From the NCBI GenBank assembly GCA_019752925.1, contig JAIELP010000005.1:62001-126000 (forward strand): a stretch of 64,000 nt of DNA. The letters run 5' to 3'. Origin of the DNA: a bacterium (GTDB lineage Bacteria > Bdellovibrionota > Bdellovibrionia > Bdellovibrionales > Bdellovibrionaceae). Below are positions 44,566 through 52,734 of the stretch, piece after piece; within the stretch, counting starts at the first letter, position 1, and the number at the start of each line of letters is the position of its first letter. The notes under the pieces were generated by a model, which ran no database searches, was not told the origin of the DNA, and worked only from the letters and a program-made list of their open reading frames with translations. A program made the position numbers and the translations under genes.

Positions 44566-44955
44566 TTAATTAACTGCAGATGGTGCAATTAGGTAGAATT
44601 CTGGTATGACGACATCAAAGGTTTCGCCATCTTCGCCAACAAACTGATAAGTTCCACTCATTGTACCTGAGCTGGTTCTAAGTGGGCAGGCGCTGTCATA
44701 TTCAAAAATTTGCCCACCGGTTATTTTTGGTTGTAAACCAACAACGCCGGGGCCACGAACTTCTTCAATGTGCCCGAGGGAATCTGTAATAACCCAATGG
44801 CGACTCATGAGTTGAGCTGTAGAAGTGCCTTGGTTTTTAATTGTAATTTTGTATGCAAAAAAATAGCGATGCTGATCAGGTGCAGATTCTGATTCAACGT
44901 AAACTGTTGTAGCAGTAATTTTGAATTCAGTTTGTTGCGCTTTTTTTAAACTCAT
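44566..44955 (-). CDS. apaG: ApaG-family protein
   Basis: A 129-residue single-domain beta-sandwich protein. The family signature is easily read: FAYKITIKNQGTSTAQLMSR, HWVITDSLGHIEEVRGPGVV, GLQPKITGGQIFEYDSACPL and MSGTYQFVGEDGETFDVVIP. In Salmonella CorD (ApaG) affects Co2+/Mg2+ resistance, but the molecular role is not settled. It is encoded 17 bases after the EEP-family gene and convergent with pcp. Confidence 0.93.
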   Translation of the reverse strand: MSLKKAQQTEFKITATTVYVESESAPDQHRYFFAYKITIKNQGTSTAQLMSRHWVITDSLGHIEEVRGPGVVGLQPKITGGQIFEYDSACPLRTSSGTMSGTYQFVGEDGETFDVVIPEFYLIAPSAVN

Positions 44956-44972
44956 CTGTTATTAGGCTCTCA

Positions 44973-46013
44973 TCAAAATTCGATGTTTTCAAGACTAAAA
45001 AAAAGAGGGTAATGATCTGAGGCAAGTTTAGCTTTCTCATCCATGCTCTTGGGTGTATCAAAAGGAAATCCAAACTCATCTTTGTATCGATATATTCTGG
45101 CATCAGTTTTGACGAGCTTATCAAATAAGTTTTTAGAAATAAAACAATAGTCGATTTGCTTACCTTCGGCACGCCCGCCATTCTTTATTTGGTAAAAACT
45201 TGAACGCTTATCAATACTTATATTGGCTATCTCAAGAACATCTTCAAGGTCGGTTTCATTATACAAAGGTAAAAACTCAGGATCTGTATTGGGTTTTCCG
45301 GCGTAACCATTCATGTCACCGGCCAATATTATCGGAGTTTTTGGAAACTGGGTTTGTAATTCTTTATAGATATCCACAGTTGTGCGTAGCTCGGCCGAGC
45401 GTCTTTCTGTGCCACCTGGGTCAATGCGTTCAGGGTCTAGGCGTGACTTTAAATGAGTCAGTAAAAGAATCATAAAGGGCAGCTCTTTTGCTTTAGTAAA
45501 CAAACGAAGCTCAACACAGTCCCGCGAAAAAAACTGCGATTGGCCTTTTATGGGATAGCCGGTTTTTTTAGAGAGGTTTTCATGTGGATATAAAAAATTA
45601 AGCGGGCGGTGCTTGTTACTGGCTATGTCAAAAAAGAATTGGACATCTTTTTTAATCAAAAAGCCCACGTCAATATTACGATCTGAGTTACCTTCAAGGA
45701 GGGCTACATAATACTGATTACCTAGGAATAATTTATTGAAGTTGTTCAGAGACTCAACGCCTCCGACCTCACAAAGCATCATAATGTCGGGATCATTTTC
45801 TTTAATGATCTGCGCTATTGTGGTGCATTTGGCAAGAGCCTTGTTCTCGTAGATTGCGTTGGAGAGTTTTTGCCACTGTGCTTCGTTTAATTTTTGGTAG
45901 TGGGGCGGGACTTCCTGATCAAATATAAGAAATAAATTTTCAGCATTAAACAACCCGAGTTTTAAATTAAGTTTGGCGTTTGAATGGCTGTTATTAGTTG
46001 ATCCTGATGTCAT
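44973..46013 (-). CDS. Endonuclease/exonuclease/phosphatase (EEP) family hydrolase
   Basis: A 346-residue DNase I-like fold protein. The metal site is complete by eye: KLGLFNAENLFLI (Asn), DPDIMMLCEVGGVESL (Glu), LTHLKSR (His), ILAGDMNGY (Asp/Asn) and ASDHYPLFF (Asp-His). No signal peptide is seen, so it is probably cytoplasmic, unless exported by another route. Members cut DNA, RNA, or phospholipid/inositol phosphates, and I cannot choose. The gene is followed by apaG. Confidence 0.87.
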   Translation of the reverse strand: MTSGSTNNSHSNAKLNLKLGLFNAENLFLIFDQEVPPHYQKLNEAQWQKLSNAIYENKALAKCTTIAQIIKENDPDIMMLCEVGGVESLNNFNKLFLGNQYYVALLEGNSDRNIDVGFLIKKDVQFFFDIASNKHRPLNFLYPHENLSKKTGYPIKGQSQFFSRDCVELRLFTKAKELPFMILLLTHLKSRLDPERIDPGGTERRSAELRTTVDIYKELQTQFPKTPIILAGDMNGYAGKPNTDPEFLPLYNETDLEDVLEIANISIDKRSSFYQIKNGGRAEGKQIDYCFISKNLFDKLVKTDARIYRYKDEFGFPFDTPKSMDEKAKLASDHYPLFFSLENIEF

Positions 46014-46063
46014 AGTTAAGGCAACATTATATCAAATTACCTTTGTCTAAGATAGGATATTCC

Positions 46064-47581
46064 ATGAATGTGCAATCAGTCTTGAAATCTAAATTTCAAT
46101 TTGAGATAAACTCTAAAGTAGCGCCTAAAGCTCAGGCTTTTGTATATGTTTTAGGTGATGTATCAGAAGCTCGACGTAAAGCGGATTTAAAAAAAATCAT
46201 CGAGCAGCATTCATTCAGCCAGCAAACAGTTCAACTGCTGGGTTTAGATAAAAGAGTCGTTAACTTTATAGGCCAGTTTGGTTCTGTATGGATTCTTCAA
46301 AACGCTGCAATTAAAAAAAGTGGTCACCAAGGTTTATTAGATGAAACGGCCTATGCATGGTTCCGCGATCAGGCCGGTACGTTGCTAGGACAGTTAAAAA
46401 ATAACTCTTTAGAAAATGTAGTATTTAATTTCATTGAAGTTGATGAGTCAATTCTACGAGCTGTGGTGATCGGGCTTGAACTTGCAAATTATAATTTTGT
46501 GAACACCTACAATTCTGTACCGGCAAAAAATCAGAAGTTCTATTTATCTGTTAGTGGAAAAAAGAAAATCAAATTGGATCAAAAATTTATTGATAAGGCT
46601 TTGCTTGAAGCTCAGTCGGTTCAATTAGCTCGTCATCTTGTTAACCTGCCACCGAACGATATTAATCCGGCTTCTATTGAGGCCATAGCTAAAAAAGAAT
46701 TAGCATTTCCTAAAACAGTAACAGTTGAAGTATGGGATCATAAAAAGTTAGCAGCAGAAAATATGAATTTGCATTTAGCCGTAGGTAAGGGGTCAGACAC
46801 TCCGCCGAGAATGCTGCGTATTAAATACCGCCCTAAAAAGAAATCTTCTAAAAAGCCAATTGCATTTGTAGGTAAGGGCATTACTTTTGATACTGGTGGT
46901 TTAGACATCAAGCCATCTTCAGGAATGAGACTGATGAAAAAAGATATGGGTGGGGCCGCAGCGGTGCTAGGCATTGCTTACTGGGCCGCTCATTCTAATT
47001 ACGAGCGTCCCTGTGATTTTTATTTGGCGCTAGCCGAAAACAGTGTTGATGCTAATTCAATGCGCCCGAGTGATTTATACCGTTCTCGTGCGGGCTATTT
47101 GGTTGAAATTGATAACACAGATGCCGAAGGCCGTTTGGTTTTAGCCGATGTTATGGATGTGGCTGCAAAACAAAAAGGTGCAGATGAGCCGGAATACTTA
47201 ATTGATATTGCTACACTCACTGGAGCCATTAAAGTTGCGCTGGGTGCTGATGTGGCTGGCTTATTTACGAATGACGATGCTTTAGCAAATCAGCTCCAAC
47301 TTGCAGGTCAAAAAACCGGTGAGCAAAACTGGAGAATGCCATTGGTTCAAAGATATTTTGGATCAATGACTTCTAACTTTGCAGATTTTAAAAATTCTGC
47401 CGATGGCTTCGGTGGAGCGATTACGGCAGCTCTGTTCTTAGAAAAATTCTGTGCTGGAAAAAAATGGGCTCATTTAGATGTGTACTGCTGGAATGATAAA
47501 GTTACCGGAGCATTGAGTTTTGCCGGTGGAAGCGGGCAGCCGGTGCAGTCTATGATTGAATGGCTTAAGTCGCGAGCTTAA
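46064..47581 (+). CDS. pepA: Leucyl aminopeptidase (M17)
   Basis: A 505-residue cytoplasmic di-metal aminopeptidase. I start at ATG 46064 (AGGA eight bases upstream) instead of the track's TTG at 46043. The C-terminal catalytic domain contains KPIAFVGKGITFDTGGLDIK (metal-binding Lys/Asp), MKKDMGGAAAVLG, the signature NTDAEGRLVLADVM and an ending GGSGQPVQSMIEW. The N-terminal macro-like domain is divergent. Its 3' end shares bases with the convergent gene at 47578 (four-base overlap). Confidence 0.93.
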   Translation: MNVQSVLKSKFQFEINSKVAPKAQAFVYVLGDVSEARRKADLKKIIEQHSFSQQTVQLLGLDKRVVNFIGQFGSVWILQNAAIKKSGHQGLLDETAYAWFRDQAGTLLGQLKNNSLENVVFNFIEVDESILRAVVIGLELANYNFVNTYNSVPAKNQKFYLSVSGKKKIKLDQKFIDKALLEAQSVQLARHLVNLPPNDINPASIEAIAKKELAFPKTVTVEVWDHKKLAAENMNLHLAVGKGSDTPPRMLRIKYRPKKKSSKKPIAFVGKGITFDTGGLDIKPSSGMRLMKKDMGGAAAVLGIAYWAAHSNYERPCDFYLALAENSVDANSMRPSDLYRSRAGYLVEIDNTDAEGRLVLADVMDVAAKQKGADEPEYLIDIATLTGAIKVALGADVAGLFTNDDALANQLQLAGQKTGEQNWRMPLVQRYFGSMTSNFADFKNSADGFGGAITAALFLEKFCAGKKWAHLDVYCWNDKVTGALSFAGGSGQPVQSMIEWLKSRA

Positions 47582-48945
47582 GCCAACATTTTATGAATAG
47601 CTTCGGGTACGAGTTTTTTCCAGCTTTTATCTTTTTTCTTAATTAACTTTAAAACATCGTCTGAGTGGATGAACTCTTTGAGTTCATCGCAACCTGCAAT
47701 ATCCTGAATCATATTGTTATCGATAAAATGTTTATAAATATTTTTAACTTCAGGTTTTGGAAAGAAGCTTTTTGTCAGTAAACAAATTTCATTCGTTTTA
47801 TGAGGATAAATGTAAAGTCTTGAGAATCGCCCAAGTAACTTAGACATACCCTCAAGTAAGCCTCCCTTAAGGTCAAAATAGAAGCTCTCATCAAAAAGTT
47901 TTTCAAGATGAGTGGCACCAATCACAATACCTAAAGGAGATGTTGTTGATAATCTGATAAATTCTTTTAACTGGTAAAAAAGTGTAAAGCCAGTAACCAA
48001 TACCGGAATATTTAACTGATTGATCATCTGTACTCGCTTGAAAGCTTCGTCGGTGCTCAAATGTGTTTTCTTAACGCGATTGTCGATAGTAAATTCAAAT
48101 ACTGGTAGAATATCCTGACTCTTTAAAGAAAATTCTTTTTTAAAGTGATCTTGTCCGCGCTTAAAAATATCTAAGTGTGTGTTAGTTACGGGTTGGAAGA
48201 ATCCTCGTTGAATTAACAGAGATTTATTCCAGAAAAAATCTGATGGGTTTTGTACTTTGCCGTTCTGGTCGATAAAGCAGGCAGCGCTGAACCCTTTTTC
48301 CACTAACATTAGATTAAAATAAATTTCATCGAATTTTTTAAATTCAGAGCCTGTAAAGTAAATAGCATCAACAGATAAAGCGTCGGATTTAATTTGGTCA
48401 AAAAGTCCGTTTAAGAAATCATTCGTATTTTTTCTTTTGTAAAAACAGCAGTGAATTAAATTAACGCCGAGCTTGCTAAGAGTTTCCTGTTGTTGCAAGC
48501 GGTGTTTGTCCAGCATGCGCACATGAAGCATAACGGTTTGAGCTTCTGATTTTGGCGAAAACTGGAATTTAACCCCCATCCAGCCGTGGCAATTGCCTGA
48601 CCCAGTAGCGACCGTATCCGCAAAACTAAAAAAACAAGTATTATCGGCGCGGGTAGGGCCAAGACGCTCAATTAATTTTTCATACTCGCGGTCGAGCATT
48701 TTTTCAAGACGGGGTTTGCAAACATAGCGTCCTGATTTTTCTTTTCCGTAAATGATATCACTATAGGTCATATCATAAGCTGAAATTGTTAATGCAATTG
48801 TTTGTGAGGCTTTACCAGCTTGAAAAAACTGACGGGCCACCTCTTGCCCTGCGCCGATTTCTGCGAATGTTCCATAAAACAAAGGATCTAAATTTACATC
48901 GAGGGCTTTTTCTAAAATTGTTTTAGAGCGGCTTTGTTCTGACAT
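47578..48945 (-). CDS. Conserved uncharacterised protein of 455 residues
   Basis: A cytoplasmic protein without signal or membrane segment. The N-terminus (EKALDVNLDPLFYGTFAEIG, then AGQEVARQFFQAGKASQTIA and SAYDMTYSDIIYG) and FFSFADTVATGSGN strongly resemble a widely distributed bacterial family that automated pipelines label variously as TonB-dependent receptor or nicotinate-nucleotide adenylyltransferase; neither name is supported by what I see here. The conservation of GTFAEIGAGQEVAR suggests a nucleotide- or substrate-binding loop. It is encoded eight bases after the DUF502 gene. The function is unknown. Confidence 0.8.
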   Translation of the reverse strand: MSEQSRSKTILEKALDVNLDPLFYGTFAEIGAGQEVARQFFQAGKASQTIALTISAYDMTYSDIIYGKEKSGRYVCKPRLEKMLDREYEKLIERLGPTRADNTCFFSFADTVATGSGNCHGWMGVKFQFSPKSEAQTVMLHVRMLDKHRLQQQETLSKLGVNLIHCCFYKRKNTNDFLNGLFDQIKSDALSVDAIYFTGSEFKKFDEIYFNLMLVEKGFSAACFIDQNGKVQNPSDFFWNKSLLIQRGFFQPVTNTHLDIFKRGQDHFKKEFSLKSQDILPVFEFTIDNRVKKTHLSTDEAFKRVQMINQLNIPVLVTGFTLFYQLKEFIRLSTTSPLGIVIGATHLEKLFDESFYFDLKGGLLEGMSKLLGRFSRLYIYPHKTNEICLLTKSFFPKPEVKNIYKHFIDNNMIQDIAGCDELKEFIHSDDVLKLIKKKDKSWKKLVPEAIHKMLA

Positions 48946-48953
48946 AGGGTTCT

Positions 48954-49553
48954 CTATTTCTGGTTAGAGTCGGTTTTAATCCAAGCGGTCAGAGCCAGAC
49001 TCATGGCTTTTTCTACCGGTATATCGATTGGGGTGATCTGGCTTTTGTTCACTAAAATAGTGTAACCGCCTAGTCCGTAACTCATAGGAATGTAGACTGC
49101 TATTTTATCCGGGTTGATTTTAAGATTTGAATCTAAATCGTTGAAGTGTTCACGTGTAACAAGGCCCAGAACTTCTTTGTAACCATCAAACTGAACTAAT
49201 ACGACTTTTTGTAATTCGCTACCGCCACGACCTTTAGAAAATAAGTTCATTAAATCGCGTAGGGGTGAATAAACTACTTTTATCAACGGAATTTCTGTCA
49301 GTTTTTCTTGCAATCTTAGTAGTAGTCCTGCTGTTACGAAATTATTGAGCAAAAGACCTAGTAAAAAAATTAAAACCATTGTGGCTAAAAAGCCAAATCC
49401 GGGAATATAGGTATCTGTAGGCAGGGCTGAGCGCAGGAAATTGCCTAATAAGTTCTCTACAATCGTTACACCAGCATATACGATATAGATAGTAACAGCC
49501 AAAGGTAAAAAACTGATAAGTCCACTGACGAAAATCTTTTGTAGTTTATTCAT
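48954..49553 (-). CDS. DUF502 family membrane protein
   Basis: A 199-residue protein with two N-terminal helices (FVSGLISFLPLAVTIYIVYA and FLATMVLIFLLGLLLNNFVT) and a soluble C-terminal part containing IKVVYSPLRDLMNLF and VAVYIPMSYGLGGYTILVNK-like text (IAVYIPMSYGLGGYTILV). This is the standard DUF502 pattern. The family is common in diderms and plants (COV proteins) and has no settled biochemical role. It precedes the 455-residue conserved gene and is divergent from the OmpA-family gene. Confidence 0.9.
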   Translation of the reverse strand: MNKLQKIFVSGLISFLPLAVTIYIVYAGVTIVENLLGNFLRSALPTDTYIPGFGFLATMVLIFLLGLLLNNFVTAGLLLRLQEKLTEIPLIKVVYSPLRDLMNLFSKGRGGSELQKVVLVQFDGYKEVLGLVTREHFNDLDSNLKINPDKIAVYIPMSYGLGGYTILVNKSQITPIDIPVEKAMSLALTAWIKTDSNQK

Positions 49554-49682
49554 TTGCTATATGATTCATGAGGTCAAAAGCAGAGTCAAGAGCGGCTTTA
49601 AGCTTGTCACTGAGTTTAAAAAATGATTATTCTTCAAAACATAAATTTTTAAACAAGCATAACAAATAATACGGAGTTATTT

Positions 49683-50717
49683 ATGAATAAATTGTTCTCA
49701 TGTTTGGCAGTTTTGCTGTTCGTAGTGACTGTAAATGCGCAAGATAGATTTGAGTTAGGTATAGGTGCTGGTACAACACATCCTGTGGGTGGCGATACCT
49801 TTAAAAGTAACGCTTCAACAGGCGATGGTCAAAACTACTGGTTAGGTTACGGTTTTAATAAAAACTGGGGTGTTGAGGCCGGTTTAGATAATTTAGATTT
49901 CGATAAAGCCAACTCTAAACACAAGGCTATTAATCTTTCTGGAGTTTACAGATTTGCGGCTAATAACTGGATTCATCCAATTGCTAAATTAGGTGTTACT
50001 TCTGTTGAATCTAAAGATTCAGCTGATGTTAAAACAACTTCTTTAGGTGGAAAAGCGGCAGCCGGTCTTGAAGCTGACTGGAAATACATTTCTGCTGGTG
50101 CTTTATTTAATTACTACTATGTTTCTAAATCAGATGTAACATTAAACCTTAAAGACACACAAGCTTTCCAGCCGGCAGTTTTTATTGCTATTCATAATGC
50201 TTTGGACGGATCAGATGATGATAAATCTGTAAGTGAAGCCCCTGCAGCTGCAGTAGCAAAAAAAGACACCGATAAAGACGGCGTAGTTGATGAAGATGAC
50301 AAATGCCCCAATACAGCTTCAGGTGTTGTGGTGAATGCATTCGGTTGTTCTGAAACAGAAAAAGCAAGTGTAAAACTTCAAATTGAGTTTGCTTCTGGTA
50401 AATCAGATTTAAATGCGAAATATAATTCGGAAATTGAAAACTTAGCAAACTTCATGAAAAAGTTTCCGGAAACAAAAGTTGAAATAGCTGGCCACACGGA
50501 TAATAGAGGTGCAGCTGCCGCCAATACTTCATTATCGGAAAAACGTGCAGAAGCAGTAAAAGCAGCCTTGGTGAAAGCTGGTATTGATACTTCTCGAGTA
50601 ACTGCAAAAGGTTACGGTCCTGCGCAACCTGTAGCCGATAATAAAACAAAAGCGGGTCGCGATCAAAACCGCCGTGTAACTGCGGAAATTTCGGTTACCA
50701 CTGAAAAGAAAAAGTAA
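49683..50717 (+). CDS. OmpA-family outer membrane protein (OprF-like)
   Basis: A 344-residue protein: signal peptide (MNKLFSCLAVLLFVVTVNAQ), eight-strand-type beta-barrel (residues about 21-178), a hinge with one thrombospondin type 3-like calcium repeat (DTDKDGVVDEDDKCPNTA), and an OmpA peptidoglycan-binding domain (AGHTDNRGAAAANTSLSEKR). It probably links the outer membrane to the cell wall and may be an abundant porin-like protein. The ribosome-binding site ACGGAG and the strong terminator behind it suggest a well-expressed single gene. Confidence 0.93.
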   Translation: MNKLFSCLAVLLFVVTVNAQDRFELGIGAGTTHPVGGDTFKSNASTGDGQNYWLGYGFNKNWGVEAGLDNLDFDKANSKHKAINLSGVYRFAANNWIHPIAKLGVTSVESKDSADVKTTSLGGKAAAGLEADWKYISAGALFNYYYVSKSDVTLNLKDTQAFQPAVFIAIHNALDGSDDDKSVSEAPAAAVAKKDTDKDGVVDEDDKCPNTASGVVVNAFGCSETEKASVKLQIEFASGKSDLNAKYNSEIENLANFMKKFPETKVEIAGHTDNRGAAAANTSLSEKRAEAVKAALVKAGIDTSRVTAKGYGPAQPVADNKTKAGRDQNRRVTAEISVTTEKKK

Positions 50718-50747
50718 TATTTAACTTTTCTCATAGTGAAACAGTTT

Positions 50748-50779
50748 AAAAAGGGCCGTTTTGAGACGGCCTTTTTTTA
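50748..50779 (+). terminator. Rho-independent terminator after OmpA-family gene
   Basis: GGCCGT, a six-base loop and ACGGCC form a perfect GC-rich stem followed by seven T residues. It begins about 30 bases after the stop codon of the OmpA-family gene. Flanking A and T runs extend the pairing. Confidence 0.93.
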
Positions 50780-50890
50780 TTGTTAAAAAAGATGTAAATA
50801 AGTTTTTCATTTTAGTTCGACTTACGCACTATTTTGAGAGAATAAAGCACTCATATTTAGTTGTCTGGGGCTATCCCCGATAATAGATAC

Positions 50891-52726
50891 ATGTCGAAAA
50901 TGATCTGTAGCCTGAGTGCTATTTTAATGCTGTTTTTCTCAAATCTTGTGTTAGCTCAGGCTCCACGTTCTGTTGCGGGTGAGTACATCGTTAAATTCAA
51001 AAAATCAGCTACGGGCTCTTCGCGTATTAGTAAATTGAGTGCGGGGGTTTTGGTTAAGTCTACTTTTTCAGGTTCAGAAATGGTTCACGTGAAAGTTTCA
51101 GGAAGTGCCGCACGCGATGCGCTTTACTCTAATCCGGATGTCGAGTTTATTGAGCCTAATTATATTTTAAGTGTAAATCCAACGGAAGTCAGCGCGCTGG
51201 GGTCTGCGCCAGAATCAACTGACGATTACAATCAGTCTAATGCAAATGTTCAGGTAAAAGATGCTTGGAATATCCAAAAGCCTTATGACCAAGGAACCAA
51301 AACAATAGTAGCTGTGATCGATACTGGTCTAGATCGAAACCACTTATTATTTAAAGACTCAGGCGCTATCTGGGAAAATACCACCGAAATAAATGGTGTT
51401 GCCGGAGTTGATGATGATGGCAATGGGTTAATTGATGATATTAATGGATGGAACTATGTTGCCAATACTGCAAATGTGCACGATGACAATAAGCATGGTA
51501 CGCACGTATCGGGTATAGTGCTAGGTGTAGGACAGGATGTAACATCTTATCCGGTAAGAGAATCAAAAGTAAAAATTTTGCCACTTAAATTTCTTGATTC
51601 GGCTGGTTCAGGTTCAACAGCTAATGCTGTAAGTGCTATTTACTATGCGGTGTCTAAAGGTGCTAAAGTTATTAATAACTCGTGGGGCGATTCTTCTTAC
51701 TCACAATCTCTGCATGAAGCCTATACATATGCCTATAATCACGGTGTATTAATCGTATCTGCGGCTGGAAACTACGGAACTAATAACGATACATCACCTC
51801 TTTATCCAGCCAATATGGATTCGCCAAACAACATAAGTGTATTGGCTTCAACAGATACAGATCAAAAAGCAAATTTTTCAAATTATGGTGCAACCACAGT
51901 TAATATTGCGGCTCCAGGTTCAATGATTTTAAGTTCGGTTCCTGGAACTGGATGTTTAGTTCCGGGTTGTTTCCAGATGATGTCAGGTACATCAATGGCT
52001 ACTCCGTTTGTTGCAGGTCTTGCAGCTCTTGTTGTACGTGAGGCGCCACAGTTATCGGCTTACCAGGTGAGAAGTATAGTATTAGGTTCTATTGATACGA
52101 TTTCTTCACTCTCAGGGAAAGTTAGCACCGGTGGGCGTGTGAATGCCTACAAAACTACGGTTAGTGCTAAGGCTCAAGCCGCTACGGCAACGTGGAGTCC
52201 GGCTTATGTACCGGATTACAATAAAGCCAGCCGTAATGTGGCTTCAGATGCAGAAAGTTCAGCTCCGGCTGGAGGTTGCGGTTTAGTTAAAGCTTTAACT
52301 GACAACGCTGGTGGCGGCGGTAATGGTTCGGCTGCTTCTGATTTAGCGGTCATTTTATCGATTATGTTGTTACCAGTGGTTATTGCACTTAATTTACGTT
52401 CGAAAGAGTTATTTAAAGCTTCAAATCGTCGTAGCTATGACCGTTTTGCAGTAAACAAAAATGCAATACTTGAAATTTATGGTGAAAAAATCAGTGTAAC
52501 AACTGAAGATATTTCATTAGGCGGGATTTCATTCAGATCAGCGATGAATTTACAAAAAGGTCAGGTCGTTCGTGTACGACTGGGCGATTACGGCGATGAA
52601 AAAATTGCAGCCGAAGTTGTGTGGTCATCCGAAGCTCAGGCGTATGGCCTTAAATTTTTAAATCTTTCAGATAGCATCAGATATCAAATCAGATCATGGA
52701 CTGCTGGGTTAGTACCTAGCACATAA
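50891..52726 (+). CDS. Subtilisin-like protease with transmembrane helix and C-terminal PilZ domain
   Basis: I start at ATG 50891 (611 residues). In order: signal peptide (1-23, ending VLAQ), I9-type propeptide (about 30-95), S8 catalytic domain with D144 (AVIDTGLD), H202 (HGTHVSG), N294 (AAGN) and S368 (SGTSMATPF), a linker with GGCG (461-464) and a Gly-rich stretch, a membrane helix at about 485-503 (LAVILSIMLLPVVIALNL), then a PilZ domain (510-611). PilZ has R514-SYD-R518 and D540-IS-LG-G545, fitting the full c-di-GMP-binding consensus. The predicted topology places the protease outside the inner membrane and PilZ in the cytoplasm. The fusion is unusual; the GGCG-linker-helix part also resembles C-terminal sorting signals. 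It may be a c-di-GMP-controlled protease. Confidence 0.88.
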   Translation: MSKMICSLSAILMLFFSNLVLAQAPRSVAGEYIVKFKKSATGSSRISKLSAGVLVKSTFSGSEMVHVKVSGSAARDALYSNPDVEFIEPNYILSVNPTEVSALGSAPESTDDYNQSNANVQVKDAWNIQKPYDQGTKTIVAVIDTGLDRNHLLFKDSGAIWENTTEINGVAGVDDDGNGLIDDINGWNYVANTANVHDDNKHGTHVSGIVLGVGQDVTSYPVRESKVKILPLKFLDSAGSGSTANAVSAIYYAVSKGAKVINNSWGDSSYSQSLHEAYTYAYNHGVLIVSAAGNYGTNNDTSPLYPANMDSPNNISVLASTDTDQKANFSNYGATTVNIAAPGSMILSSVPGTGCLVPGCFQMMSGTSMATPFVAGLAALVVREAPQLSAYQVRSIVLGSIDTISSLSGKVSTGGRVNAYKTTVSAKAQAATATWSPAYVPDYNKASRNVASDAESSAPAGGCGLVKALTDNAGGGGNGSAASDLAVILSIMLLPVVIALNLRSKELFKASNRRSYDRFAVNKNAILEIYGEKISVTTEDISLGGISFRSAMNLQKGQVVRVRLGDYGDEKIAAEVVWSSEAQAYGLKFLNLSDSIRYQIRSWTAGLVPST

Positions 52727-52734
52727 CCCAAAGT

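Noticed and set aside
50867-50878. GGGGCTATCCCC as regulatory hairpin before the protease gene
   Set aside because: Four-base arms with no T-run and no further support; recorded only as a curiosity.
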